Shown here: positions 43,897 through 52,574 of the stretch, in pieces
How positions within the stretch are numbered: position 1 is the stretch's first letter
How the letters are laid out: the number at the start of each line of letters is the position of its first letter
Source of the DNA: Actinocatenispora thailandica
GTDB lineage: Bacteria; Actinomycetota; Actinomycetes; Mycobacteriales; Micromonosporaceae
Direction: 5' to 3'
NCBI RefSeq assembly: GCF_016865425.1
Contig: NZ_AP023355.1
Coordinates: 3,780,198-3,844,197 of the forward strand
Length of the DNA: 64,000 nt
Notes under the pieces: model-generated
The model's database searches: none
Seen by the model: only the letters and a program-made list of their open reading frames with translations
Told to the model about the DNA's origin: nothing
Translations under genes and position numbers: made by a program

Positions 43897-46078
43897 TCAC
43901 CCGGCGGTGCGACCGGCCATTCCGCGATGCAGCAGCGCGAGCGCGCCGACGCTCGCCGCCCCGCACGCCAGCGCGAGCAGTGCCGGCTGCCACAGGTCGT
44001 GCGGGACCAACCCGAGCGCGCCGAAGGCGAGCACGTTACCCAGCGTGGCACCGGTCCCCCACCGAAGAGCACCAACGCGACGACACCGACGCCCACCTGC
44101 ACCCGGTTGGCCGGCGGACCGCAGCGCCGGCGCCAGTCACGCACCAGCAAGGCGGCCGCGACCACCATCAGCGCCACCGGGACCACGAGACCGAACCAGC
44201 GCAGCCAGTACAGACCGCTGCTGTACTGGGAGACCATGCACATGATCGTCGAGGTGAGGGTCGGCAGGACCAGCCACCAGGCGGCGGACCACCACATCGC
44301 CCGCACACCATGCGACCGCGTTTCGGCCAGTACCGGCGCCCGGCGGGCCAGCCGAGCGAAGACGACGCTGAGCACCAGCGCCGGCAGGCAGAACGTCAGC
44401 GCCGCCACTACCAGGTCTTCGCCGTAGCCGTACCCGGTGTACAGCCACCAGAACTCGTGACCCATCGCGAGGGCCGTCGTGGTACCGAACAACGACAGCA
44501 TCCCGACGCTGGTGGCCGCAACGGCACGACGGCGGTGGCCGTCGCCGTCGGCGGGCCGGGCCGGCCACGGCTGCGCCAGCAGCCATCCCGCGGTCGTCAC
44601 CAGGGCGAGCGTGGTCACGAAGCCGACGAGTATGCCCGGGAGCGCGGCGAGGTGGATGGCCAGTGCCCAGCCGGCGAGACTCGCCAGGAGTGCGCCGGCG
44701 AACAGCGCGATCGACGGTGCCATGGAGGGGTGAACACCGGCGTTGGCAGGCTCGCGCACCCTTTCTTGGACGTGTGGGTTGCCAGCAGCCAGCAATCCGA
44801 CGACGGCCGGGCCGGCGTCGTCGACCGATGGCCCGGCGGCGGGGGCAGAGCGCTCACCGGAGTCGCCGCCGACCCGGCGGTTCCAGCTGCCCCGCTCGGC
44901 ACCAGCTGCCTGTTCGTCGCCGGGCCGGCGGCAACGGTACCGGAGTCGGCGGGTGGGCCGGATGTCACGCGGGCGGCGGTCGGGTCGGAGCTCGCCCGGG
45001 CGGCGGCGGTGCGGAGGGCGCCTTCGGCGACGACGGTCTCGGGCTGGTCGAGGGCGTCGGGCGCCACCCGGGTGGCGCGGTGCACGGTGGTGGCGGCGAG
45101 CGGTACCCGGGACGAGCCGCCGACCAGGAAGATACCGGCCAGCTCGGCGGTCCCGATGCCGACCCGCTCGATCAACTGGGCGGTCAGCTCGGCGGCCCGG
45201 GCGAGCTTCGGGCCGGCGGCGGCCTCGAACTCCTCCCGGCTGATCTGCACGTCACGGTCGAGCAGCGGCACGAACAGGCCGGCGGCGCTGCGCCGGGACA
45301 GCATCTCCTTGGCCGCCCGGGCGTCGTCCCACAGGGTTCGGAACGCGCGCCGGTCGGCGGCGGTCTCGGGTGCGGTCAGCCGCCGCCAGGCGTCCGGATC
45401 GGCGTCCGCGACGGCGGCACCGACCTGCCGCACCACCACCTCGTCCAGGTCCAGCCCGCCGAACGAGCCGAGCCCGTCCACGTCGACCACCTCGTAACCG
45501 TCCGCGGTACGGCGTACCGCGGAGACGTCGAACGTGCCCGCACCCAGGTCGTACACCACGAGCTGCTGACCGGGGCCGAGCCGGTGCCCGAGTACCGAGG
45601 TGAAGTACGCCGCGGCGGCCACCGGCTCGGGCACCAGCCGGGGCGCGGGCAGCCCGGCCAGGGAGGCCGCGTCGTGCAGCACCCCGCGGCGCGGTGCCGC
45701 CCAGGCCGCCGGGTAGGTGAGGACCACGCTGTCGGGCGCCGCGCCGACCGAGCGCCTCGCCTCGGCGGCCACCAGCCGCAGCGTCGCCGCGACCGCCTCG
45801 GCCACCGGCACCTCGACGCCGCCGAGCAGCAGCGCGTCGTCGCCGGCGCGGCTCTTCGGGTATGGCTCGTAGCTGGCCGGGTCGAGCCGGGCGCTGTGCA
45901 CCGCGTCGCGGCCGGCGAGCAGCGCACCGTCGGCGTCCCGGTGCACCGCGGAGGGCAGCAGCGGGGAGCCGTCGAACAGCACCGGGCGTACCCTGCCGTC
46001 CGGCCAGCGCAGCACCGCGACCGTGTTGGAGGTCCCGTAGTCGATGCCCAGCGCGACGCCGGCCGGTGGATCTTGCAT
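43897..46078 (-). CDS. Hsp70-like ATPase fused to an eight-helix membrane domain (two apparent 1-base losses)
   Basis: The intact frame encodes an actin/Hsp70-fold ATPase: phosphate-1 GIDYGTSNTVAV (11-22), phosphate-2 VYDLGAGTFDVSAV (175-188), GGLDLDEVVV and adenosine motif IFLVGGSSRVPL (316-327). The substrate-binding domain of DnaK is missing. Instead an Ala/Pro linker follows, and adding one base in the run at 44841-44845 carries the frame into a hydrophobic region starting GLLAAGNPHVQERV with about eight transmembrane helices. Another added base at 44056-44060 yields the end GATLGNVLAFGALGLV ... GMAGRTAG and a stop. With both, the span is divisible by three and encodes 727 residues. If the bases are real, these are separate Hsp70 and membrane ORFs. 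Role unknown; perhaps a membrane-tethered sensor. Confidence 0.65.
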
Positions 46079-46091
46079 GGCCCGGAGTGTA

Positions 46092-46124
46092 GGCCGGTGG
46101 GGAAAGCCGCCGTGCCCACCGGCC
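46092..46124 (-). terminator. Hairpin downstream of padR
   Basis: Perfect 10-bp arms GGCCGGTGGG and CCCACCGGCC with a 13-nt loop, between the padR stop and the start of the Hsp70-like gene on the same strand. Confidence 0.5.
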
Positions 46125-46180
46125 GCCCGATCGTCCTGTGTGGACGGATGGCGGGGCCGATCGGCGCCCCCGTCGCCCGA

Positions 46181-46732
46181 TCAGCCCCGCAGCTTGGTGA
46201 CCAGCCAGCGCAGCCAGTCCAGGACGTTGCGCTCCGAGCCGATGCCGTTGAGCACCGTGGCGTAGTCCACGAACCGGGTGCTGCGCGGATCCGTCGGGGT
46301 GCCGTCCGCCTCGAACTCGGCCTGGACCGCGAGGTAGTGCGCGAGCGACGCCTCCCGGCGTTCGATCTCGGCGGTGAGCATGTCGCGCATCGTGTCCGGG
46401 TCGGCGAGCCAGCCGTTGTACACCCGCAGCAGCAGCTCGTCGTGCGGCTGCGGGGTCGGTAGCGGGCTCGCCGCCCACTCGGCGAGGGCGGCCCGGCCGG
46501 CCGCGGTGGCCGAGTAGAGCTTCTTGTCGTGCGGACCGGGGCCCGGCTCGGTGCGGTACTCGGCCCAGCCGGCTTCGACCAGCTTGCGCAGCGTGCCGTG
46601 GATCTGCGCGTGGCCGGCGTTCCAGAAGAAGCCGATCGGCTCCCGCATCAGCTGTGCCACCCGGTAGCCGCTGAGCGGGCGGCGGGCGAGCAGACCGAGG
46701 ATCGCGAATCCCAGCGTGTTCACCCGCCACAT
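46181..46732 (-). CDS. PadR-family transcriptional regulator
   Basis: A 183-residue PadR regulator: winged helix in LGFAILGLLARRPLSGYRVAQLM, HAQIHGTLRKLVEAGWAEY and DKKLYSATAAGRAALAEW, then a helical C-terminal dimerisation domain (Vir-type, about 90-183). PadR proteins repress detoxification or efflux genes in response to small molecules. Located upstream of the Hsp70-like gene on the same strand but separated by a hairpin, so joint control is uncertain. Start is the first ATG; a GTG nine bases later is the family-like alternative. Confidence 0.87.
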   Translation of the reverse strand: MWRVNTLGFAILGLLARRPLSGYRVAQLMREPIGFFWNAGHAQIHGTLRKLVEAGWAEYRTEPGPGPHDKKLYSATAAGRAALAEWAASPLPTPQPHDELLLRVYNGWLADPDTMRDMLTAEIERREASLAHYLAVQAEFEADGTPTDPRSTRFVDYATVLNGIGSERNVLDWLRWLVTKLRG

Positions 46733-46770
46733 CCTGCCTGCTTGCTCGACCGGCCGTGCCAGCTACCGCT

Positions 46771-46800
46771 CCCGGCCGGCGATTCGGGCTGCCGGCCGGG
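46771..46800 (-). terminator. Hairpin terminator after the M1 peptidase
   Basis: Perfect 10-bp arms CCCGGCCGGC and GCCGGCCGGG with a 10-nt loop; a second near-copy of the left arm follows at 46831-46840. Confidence 0.55.
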
Positions 46801-46846
46801 TCAGCGCCTGGTGCTGTCGGCCCGGCCGGCGAATCATGCGGTCGGC

Positions 46847-48346
46847 TCAGCCGACCGGGTCGGTGCGCCAGTCCGGGTGTCCGGGCATCGGCGGGGTGTG
46901 CGTGCCGTACAACCAGGCGGTGAGGAAACCGTGCAGGTCGCGGTGTGCGACCGAACTCGCCAGCGCGACGAACTGCCCGGTGGTGCCGCTGCCGCCGGCG
47001 AACCTGGCGGCCCAGGCCCGCTCGATCGCGGTGAACCGCGCGGCGCCGACCTTCTCCCGCAGCGCGTAGAGCACCAGCGCCCCGCCGTCGTACACGCCCT
47101 CGTTGAACAGGTCGTCGGCGGACGGCCGGGCGACGGGCCCGTACCGGTCGCGCCAGGTGTCACCGTGGGTGTACGCGGTGTGCATCCGGTCCACGAAGCT
47201 CGCGTACCCCTGCCGGTCGGCCCAGCTGGCCTCGTAGTAGCTCGCGTGTCCCTCGTTGAGCCACACGTCCGACCAGCGCGCCGGCGCCACCAAGTCGCCG
47301 TACCACTGGTGCGCGAGTTCGTGCGCGAGCACCGGGGACCAGTACGACCGGGGCAGCGCGGTGAACATGCCGGCGGAGGTCAGCGTCAGCGTCTGGCACT
47401 CCAGCGCGAACCGGAAGTTCGCCGGCGCCGCGAGCACGCCGTAGGTGGCGAACGGGTAGCTGCCGGCCTGCCGGCGCATCCAGGCCAGCTGCGGCCCGGT
47501 CACCGCCAGGTCCGGGCCGAGCGTGCCGGCCATCGAGGTCGGTACCACGTTGCGGATCGTGGTGTGGTCCGGCCCGGCACTGGTCTGCACGGTGTAGTGG
47601 CCGACGGCGACCTGCACCAGCTCGGTGGCCATCGGTACCCGCTGCCGGTAGGTCCAGGTGGTCTCGCCGGCGTGCTCGGCGCGTCCGGTGAACGCGCCGT
47701 TGGCGACGGCGGTCAGCCCGTCCGGCACGGTCACCCGGAACGTGTAGCTCGCCTTGTCGCTGGGGTGGTCGCTGCCGGGGAACACCGACCGGGCGCAGCT
47801 GGGCTGGCCGGCGGTGACGAACCCGTCGCTGGTGGGCAGCCAGCCCGAGGTGATCGGGCTGTTGGCCGGGGCGCAGTGGTGGGTGCCGGCCGGGTCGGCC
47901 CGGTAGTCGACGGCGACCCGGAAGCGCGCGCCGCGAGGCACCGGGCGGGCCGGGGTGACGACCAGCTCGTCGCCGTCCCGGCGGTAGTCGGCCGCACGGC
48001 CGTCGACCGTCAGGCCGGTCACCGTGTTGCCGTCGAAGTCCAGGTCGAACCGGGACAGCGCCTGCGTGGCGCGGGCGGACACGGTGGTCCGGGCGGTCAC
48101 CGTACGGTCGTCCGGCCGGTAGCGCATCGCGAGCTCGTAGTGGGTGACGTCGAAGCCGCCGTTGCCCTCGTCCGGGAACAGCGGGTCGCCGATGCCGGCG
48201 GCGCCCGGTGTCGGCCCGCCCGGAGCGCCGGCGCGGGCCGGCGGCGCGGCGCTCGCCGGTGTCACCGCCACCACCAGCGCGGCGGCCACCAGCACCGCGG
48301 CGTGTCCGGTACCGCGACGCCATCGGCTCGGTCTGTCGGCGGTCAT
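46847..48346 (-). CDS. Secreted M1-family metallopeptidase
   Basis: A 499-residue exported zinc aminopeptidase-like protein. The N-terminus has basic residues, a hydrophobic helix (VLVAAALVVAVTPASA) and an Ala cleavage site. The N-terminal beta domain (HYELAMRYRPDDRTV) precedes the catalytic domain with LECQTLTL (substrate Glu region), VLAHELAHQWYGD (HExxH) and WLNEGHASYYE (third ligand Glu). The C-terminal ERAP1-like domain of long M1 enzymes is absent. It probably acts outside the cell on peptides. ATG preceded by a GGGGGAG sequence. Confidence 0.88.
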   Translation of the reverse strand: MTADRPSRWRRGTGHAAVLVAAALVVAVTPASAAPPARAGAPGGPTPGAAGIGDPLFPDEGNGGFDVTHYELAMRYRPDDRTVTARTTVSARATQALSRFDLDFDGNTVTGLTVDGRAADYRRDGDELVVTPARPVPRGARFRVAVDYRADPAGTHHCAPANSPITSGWLPTSDGFVTAGQPSCARSVFPGSDHPSDKASYTFRVTVPDGLTAVANGAFTGRAEHAGETTWTYRQRVPMATELVQVAVGHYTVQTSAGPDHTTIRNVVPTSMAGTLGPDLAVTGPQLAWMRRQAGSYPFATYGVLAAPANFRFALECQTLTLTSAGMFTALPRSYWSPVLAHELAHQWYGDLVAPARWSDVWLNEGHASYYEASWADRQGYASFVDRMHTAYTHGDTWRDRYGPVARPSADDLFNEGVYDGGALVLYALREKVGAARFTAIERAWAARFAGGSGTTGQFVALASSVAHRDLHGFLTAWLYGTHTPPMPGHPDWRTDPVG

Positions 48347-48419
48347 GGGCTCCCCCTCGTGGCTGGCCGACCCGGTGTCGCACCTCGCGACCGGATCAGC
48401 ATGGTCCGGCGCAACCTGG

Positions 48420-48437
48420 TATGTCAATGCCGACATA
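48420..48437. promoter_or_regulatory. 18-bp palindrome TATGTC-N6-GACATA
   Basis: Perfect 6-bp arms about 75 nt upstream of the M1 peptidase start, in the divergent region shared with the efflux pump. Likely a regulator site for the peptidase gene. Confidence 0.4.
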
Positions 48438-48488
48438 GTCGCCCGGCATCGGCCGATCGGCTATTCCCGGCACGCCGATGGTGTGGGT

Positions 48489-48552
48489 TACGAGACAAAC
48501 CAGTTTCGAAATCCGGGCCGGCGGCCTAATTTCGTTACGACACAGTCTCGTA
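48489..48552. promoter_or_regulatory. Candidate operator region of the efflux pump
   Basis: TACGAGAC (48489-48496) is mirrored by GTCTCGTA (48545-48552), and the latter overlaps a TACGA-N7-TCGTA palindrome at 48536-48552. The second site lies directly before the ribosome-binding sequence of the pump gene. The TetR gene downstream of the pump is the obvious candidate to bind. Confidence 0.45.
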
Positions 48553-48568
48553 TCTGAATCGGAGTGAC

Positions 48569-50161
48569 ATGGACGCGGCCGAGAACAGTGGGCATCCCCG
48601 CCGCTGGCTGATCCTCGGGGTCATGGTCGTCAGCCTGCTGGTGGTCGTCCTCGACAACACGGTCCTGAACGTGGCGATGAAGGTCATCGCCGATCCGAAG
48701 GCCGGCCTGGGCGCCTCCCAGAGCCAGCTGGAATGGGCCATCAACGCTTACACCCTCGTCTTCGCCGGGCTGCTGTTCAGCTTCGGCATCCTCGGCGACC
48801 GGCACGGCCGGCGCCGGATCCTCATCGCCGGCCTGGTGGTGTTCGGCCTCGCGTCGCTGGTCTCCGCGTACGCGACCTCGCCGGGCGCGCTGATCGCCGC
48901 CCGAGCGCTGATGGGCCTCGGTGGCGCCGCCGTGATGCCGGCGACGCTGTCGATCATCTCCAACGTGTTCGACCCGCGGGAACGGGCCCGCGCCATCGGC
49001 ATCTGGGGCGGCTCGGTCGGCCTCGCCATCGCCATCGGCCCGATCCTGGGCGGCTTCCTGCTGGAGCACTTCTGGTGGGGCTCGGTCTTCCTGATCAACG
49101 TACCGATCGTGGCCATCGGCCTGATCGCGATCGTGGCGCTGGTGCCCGAGTCGCGTAACCCGAACCCGGGCAAGATCGACATCGTCGGCGTCCTGCTGTC
49201 CATCGCCGGCCTGGTCGCACTCGTGTACGGGGTCGTGCACGGCGGCGATCACGGCGACTGGGGCAGCCCCACCGTCTGGGGCCCGCTCGCCGCCGGCGTG
49301 CTGATCCTCACCGGGTTCGTCGCCTACGAGCGGCGCAGCAGCCACCCGGCGCTGGACGTCACGCTGTTCCGCGACCCGCGGTTCTCCGCCGCGGTCGGCG
49401 CCACCGGCCTGATGTTCTTCGCCGCCATGGGCACGTTCTTCTTCTCGGTGTTCTACATCCAGAACGTGCGAGGCTTCAGCCCGTTGGAGGCCGGCCTGCT
49501 GATGCTGCCGTTCGCCGCCGCCCAGGTGGTGTTCGCCCCGCTGAGCTCCCGGCTGGTCGCCCAGCGCGGGGCGAAGCTGGTGTGCACCGTCGGCATGGTG
49601 CTGGTGGCGTTCTCGCTGGCCGGGTTCACCCAGCTCGGCGCGGACACCCCGCTGTGGGTACTGGAGGTGCTGTTCTTCGTCCAGGGCGTCGGGATGGCGA
49701 ACGTGACCCCGCCGGCCACCGAGGCGATCATGTCGGTACTGCCGCGGGAACGGGCCGGCGTCGGTTCGGCGATCGGCAACACCGTCCGGCAGGTCGGCGG
49801 CGCGCTCGGCGTTGCCGTTCTCGGATCGGTCCTGGCATCGGTCTACCGCGGCCAGATCACCCCGCACCTGACCGGGCTGCCGGACGCCGCTCGGGCCACC
49901 GCGGCCGAGTCGCTGCCGGCCACCGACGGTGTCGCCGCCGCGATGGGCCCGGCCGGGCAGTCGCTGATCGAACCGGCCAACCAGGCGTTCCTGTCCGCCA
50001 TGCACGCCGCCGCGGCCGGCTCGGCGATCGTCGCGGTACTCGGTGCCGCGGTGGTACTGCGCTGGCTGCCCGGACGCTACACCGCCCAGCACCGGCAGGT
50101 GCCGGCGCAGCGGTCGGCACCCGACCGGGTGGCCGAGACGGTGGGTAGCCGGCGAGAATAG
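48569..50161 (+). CDS. MFS transporter, DHA2 (EmrB/QacA) family drug exporter
   Basis: A 530-residue transporter with about 14 predicted helices. DHA2 signatures are present: LVVVLDNTVLNVAMKVI in helix 1, LGDRHGRRRIL (motif A), ALMGLGGAAVMPATLSIISNVF and GGSVGLAIAIGPILGGFLLEHFWWGSVFLINVP (motif C region). It should be a proton-driven exporter of hydrophobic or cationic drugs. GGAGTG precedes the ATG closely. Followed after 5 nt by a TetR gene, the usual local repressor. Confidence 0.9.
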   Translation: MDAAENSGHPRRWLILGVMVVSLLVVVLDNTVLNVAMKVIADPKAGLGASQSQLEWAINAYTLVFAGLLFSFGILGDRHGRRRILIAGLVVFGLASLVSAYATSPGALIAARALMGLGGAAVMPATLSIISNVFDPRERARAIGIWGGSVGLAIAIGPILGGFLLEHFWWGSVFLINVPIVAIGLIAIVALVPESRNPNPGKIDIVGVLLSIAGLVALVYGVVHGGDHGDWGSPTVWGPLAAGVLILTGFVAYERRSSHPALDVTLFRDPRFSAAVGATGLMFFAAMGTFFFSVFYIQNVRGFSPLEAGLLMLPFAAAQVVFAPLSSRLVAQRGAKLVCTVGMVLVAFSLAGFTQLGADTPLWVLEVLFFVQGVGMANVTPPATEAIMSVLPRERAGVGSAIGNTVRQVGGALGVAVLGSVLASVYRGQITPHLTGLPDAARATAAESLPATDGVAAAMGPAGQSLIEPANQAFLSAMHAAAAGSAIVAVLGAAVVLRWLPGRYTAQHRQVPAQRSAPDRVAETVGSRRE

Positions 50162-50166
50162 TTGTC

Positions 50167-50799
50167 GTGAGCACGCGCGAGAGCACCGCTGCGCGGCCGC
50201 CGGGGCGGCCGCGCAGCGCCCGCGTCGACGAGGCGATCGTCGACGCGGTGCTCGATCTCATCGCCGAGGGCACCACCGTCGAGGCGCTGTCGATGGATGC
50301 GGTCGCGGCTCGTGCCGGCGTCGGGAAGGCCACCGTCTACCGCCGCTGGGCGAACAAGGAGGCGCTGGTCTCCGACGCCGTCGTGGCACTCAAGGGCGAT
50401 GTCCCGACACCCCGGGGCGAATCGGTCCGGGCCGACCTGATCGCGCTGCTCACCCTGGTCGGCCGGGCGAACAACCGGGCCGGCCAGATCATGCCGTGCC
50501 TGATGCCCGAGATCAAACGCAACCCGGCCCTCTACCAGCGGTACATGGACTGGATGGAGAAGCGCCGCGAGGTCATCCGGGACGTGCTGCGCCGCGGCGT
50601 CGGCACCGGCGAGCTCGACCCCGACCTGGACATCGAGCTGGCGCTGGCGGCGCTGACCGGCCCGATGACGCTGCAGAGCGCGTTTCGCTGGCATCCGCAC
50701 CTGCCCAAGGAGCGGCTCGCCGAGCGGCTGGTCGACATGATGCTCGCCGGCATCGCCGGCCCCGCGGCACCGGCCGCCCCCGGCCCGGCTACGGCGTGA
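50167..50799 (+). CDS. TetR-family regulator of the efflux pump
   Basis: A 210-residue TetR regulator. The helix-turn-helix is at about 15-62 (SARVDEAIVDAVLDLIAEGTTVEALSMDAVAARAGVGKATVYRRWANKEAL); the C-terminal part (LIALLTLVGRANNRAGQIMPCLMPEIKRNPAL) resembles the TetR_C_16/17 ligand domains. GTG start, 5 nt after the pump gene, so it is co-transcribed. Its 3' end overlaps the convergent MDR gene by 11 bp. Confidence 0.88.
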   Translation: MSTRESTAARPPGRPRSARVDEAIVDAVLDLIAEGTTVEALSMDAVAARAGVGKATVYRRWANKEALVSDAVVALKGDVPTPRGESVRADLIALLTLVGRANNRAGQIMPCLMPEIKRNPALYQRYMDWMEKRREVIRDVLRRGVGTGELDPDLDIELALAALTGPMTLQSAFRWHPHLPKERLAERLVDMMLAGIAGPAAPAAPGPATA

Positions 50800-51787
50800 C
50801 GACGAACTTGCCGCGTACGTGCCGGTCCACCAGGTCCGCGTAGCCGACCGGCGCCCGGTCGAGCCGGTACCGACGGCCGATCGTGTCGGGCAGCAACCCG
50901 TCCAGTGCGGACCGGGCGAGCAGCGCCAGGTCGCCCGGCCCGGCCGTGGCGTACACCGTGGCCAGGGTGAGGCCGGCGGCGAACAGGGCCGGGTCGGGGC
51001 TCGGGAACGCGGCACTCAGCAGCCGGCCACCGGGTCGCAGCACCCGGCTCGCCGCAACCAGCGCCGGCCCCGGTAGGGCGAGGTTGACCAGCGTGTCGAT
51101 CCCGTCGGGGTACCGGCGGAGCGTCTCGGCGACAGGATCGACGGCACGGTGATCGACGACCTCCGCGGCACCGAGCCCGCGGAGGTACCGCTCGTCGGCG
51201 GGGATCCCGGTGGCGATCACCTGCGCACCGGCCGCGGCCAGCAGCGGCACCGCGGCACCACCCACTCCCCCGGCCGCGCCGAGCACCAGCACCGTCGCGC
51301 CGTCCGCATCGGCGGGTGGCAGCGCCCGGGTCAGGGCGAGCGCGGTCAGGCCGGCGATAGGGAGGGAGGCGGCGCGCGCCGGGTCGAGGCCGACCGGACG
51401 CCGGGTGATCGCCGGGGTGTCAGCCTCGAACACCGCGTACTCGGCCATCGTGCCGGTGGTCAGCGACGGCGGGTCGGACAGCATCGAGGCCATGCGGCCG
51501 GTCGCACGTGGCAGCGCCACGCCGAACACCTCGTCGCCCGGGTGGTAGCCGCCGACTCCGGCGCCGAGTTCGGTGACCGTACCGGCGAAGTCGCTGCCCG
51601 GCACGTGCGGGAAGGTCAGCGGGGTGAGGTCGCGCAGCACGCCGCTGAGGGTGCGCAGATCGGCCGGGTTGAGGGCGGTCGCCCGGATGCGTACCTGCAG
51701 CTGCCCCGGCCCGGGCCGGGGCTCCGGCACCTCCTCGACCGCCAGCACTTCCGGTCCGCCGTAGCCGCGGGCCACCACCGCTCGCAT
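50789..51787 (-). CDS. NADP-dependent quinone oxidoreductase-like MDR protein
   Basis: A 332-residue MDR-superfamily enzyme: MRAVVARGYGGPEVLAVEEVPEPRPGPGQLQVRIRA in part at the N-terminus, NPADLRTLSG, HVPGSDFAGTVTELGAGV and the nucleotide motif VLVLGAAGGVGGAAVPLLAAAGA. No structural-zinc cysteines are seen, so it belongs with zinc-independent quinone oxidoreductases. The ATG at 51787 follows GGGGG with a 7-nt spacer. Divergent from a TetR gene across two TGACC/GGTCA palindromes, it is presumably that regulator's target. Confidence 0.85.
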   Translation of the reverse strand: MRAVVARGYGGPEVLAVEEVPEPRPGPGQLQVRIRATALNPADLRTLSGVLRDLTPLTFPHVPGSDFAGTVTELGAGVGGYHPGDEVFGVALPRATGRMASMLSDPPSLTTGTMAEYAVFEADTPAITRRPVGLDPARAASLPIAGLTALALTRALPPADADGATVLVLGAAGGVGGAAVPLLAAAGAQVIATGIPADERYLRGLGAAEVVDHRAVDPVAETLRRYPDGIDTLVNLALPGPALVAASRVLRPGGRLLSAAFPSPDPALFAAGLTLATVYATAGPGDLALLARSALDGLLPDTIGRRYRLDRAPVGYADLVDRHVRGKFVVTP

Positions 51788-51808
51788 CACATGCCCCCAG
51801 GGAAAAGT

Positions 51809-51822
51809 TGACCGGGTGGTCA
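51809..51822. promoter_or_regulatory. Operator-like palindrome TGACC-GGGT-GGTCA
   Basis: Perfect 5-bp arms, placed 21 nt upstream of the MDR start where its promoter would be. Confidence 0.55.
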
Positions 51823-51851
51823 TTTTGACCTGGCGACGGTAGCACAGAAAA

Positions 51852-51865
51852 TGACCGTACGGTCA
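51852..51865. promoter_or_regulatory. Operator palindrome TGACCGTACGGTCA
   Basis: A fully symmetric 14-bp site located between the expected -35 and the -10 box (TAGGGT) of the TetR gene, ideal for autorepression. It shares the half-site TGACC with the site at 51809. Confidence 0.65.
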
Positions 51866-51872
51866 AGTTGGG

Positions 51873-51878
51873 TTAGGG
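51873..51878 (+). promoter_or_regulatory. -10 box of a probable leaderless tetR promoter
   Basis: TAGGGT ends 7 nt before the ATG at 51886. Confidence 0.4.
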
Positions 51879-51885
51879 TGGCCCC

Positions 51886-52512
51886 ATGCCCCGCGCCGAC
51901 GCCTCCCGCAACCGACGAGCCCTGCTCGACGCCGCCTCGGCGGAGCTCGCCGCGCACGGCCTGGACGCCTCGATCGCCCGCATCGCGGCCCGCGCCGGGG
52001 TCGCCAAGGGCACCGTGTTCAACCACTTCCCCAGCAAGGAGGACCTGGTTGCGGAGATCTTCGAGGACCGGGTCGCCGGCCTCGTCGCGGCCGGCGAGCG
52101 GCTGCGCGACGCGGCCGACCCGGTCGAGGCGCTGCTGCGGTTCATGACCGCCGGCATCGAGCTGCACACGCGGGACCGGTCGTTCTGCCAGGCCGCCGGG
52201 GCGATCCCGCGCGCCGACCCGCGGGTACGCGCGGCGAGCGAGCGGCTCGCCCGAACCGCCGAGGAGCTGACCGGCCGCGCCCGGGACAGCGGCGCTGTCC
52301 GGCCCGACATCACCGGGCACGACGTCGTGCTGCTCTTCACCGCCGCCGCGCAGGCCGCCACGCCGCTCGGAGACACCGTGCCCGACCTGTGGCGGCGCTA
52401 CCTGCACCTGATCTTCGACGGGCTCCGGGCCGACGGCGCGCACCCGCTGCCGGTGCCCGCCCCCACGACGGCCCAGTTCACCGCTGCCGCCCGGGCCACG
52501 CCCGCCGGCTGA
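51886..52512 (+). CDS. TetR-family transcriptional regulator
   Basis: A 208-residue TetR regulator: helix-turn-helix at about 8-55 (RNRRALLDAASAELAAHGLDASIARIAARAGVAKGTVFNHFPSKEDL) and a C-terminal SbtR-like ligand domain (ADPVEALLRFMTAGIELHTRDRSF, DVVLLFTAAAQAA). Divergent from the MDR oxidoreductase, with two palindromic sites between them, so autorepression and repression of the oxidoreductase are expected. Ligand unknown. Confidence 0.88.
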   Translation: MPRADASRNRRALLDAASAELAAHGLDASIARIAARAGVAKGTVFNHFPSKEDLVAEIFEDRVAGLVAAGERLRDAADPVEALLRFMTAGIELHTRDRSFCQAAGAIPRADPRVRAASERLARTAEELTGRARDSGAVRPDITGHDVVLLFTAAAQAATPLGDTVPDLWRRYLHLIFDGLRADGAHPLPVPAPTTAQFTAAARATPAG

Positions 52513-52521
52513 CCGGCTCGC

Positions 52522-52543
52522 GGCCGCCGGACGCCCGGCGGCC
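52522..52543. terminator. Bidirectional hairpin terminator
   Basis: 9-bp arms GGCCGCCGG and CCGGCGGCC with an ACGC loop, 9 nt after the tetR stop and facing the aldo-keto reductase gene. Confidence 0.6.
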
Positions 52544-52574
52544 AGATCCGGCCACACCGGAAGGTGCCGCCGGC

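Noticed and set aside
44723-44795. Independent start of a separate membrane protein gene at the ATG 44723 or 44795
   Set aside because: Neither start has a ribosome-binding sequence, and a single added base joins the segment to the Hsp70 frame. Kept only as an alternative in the feature text.
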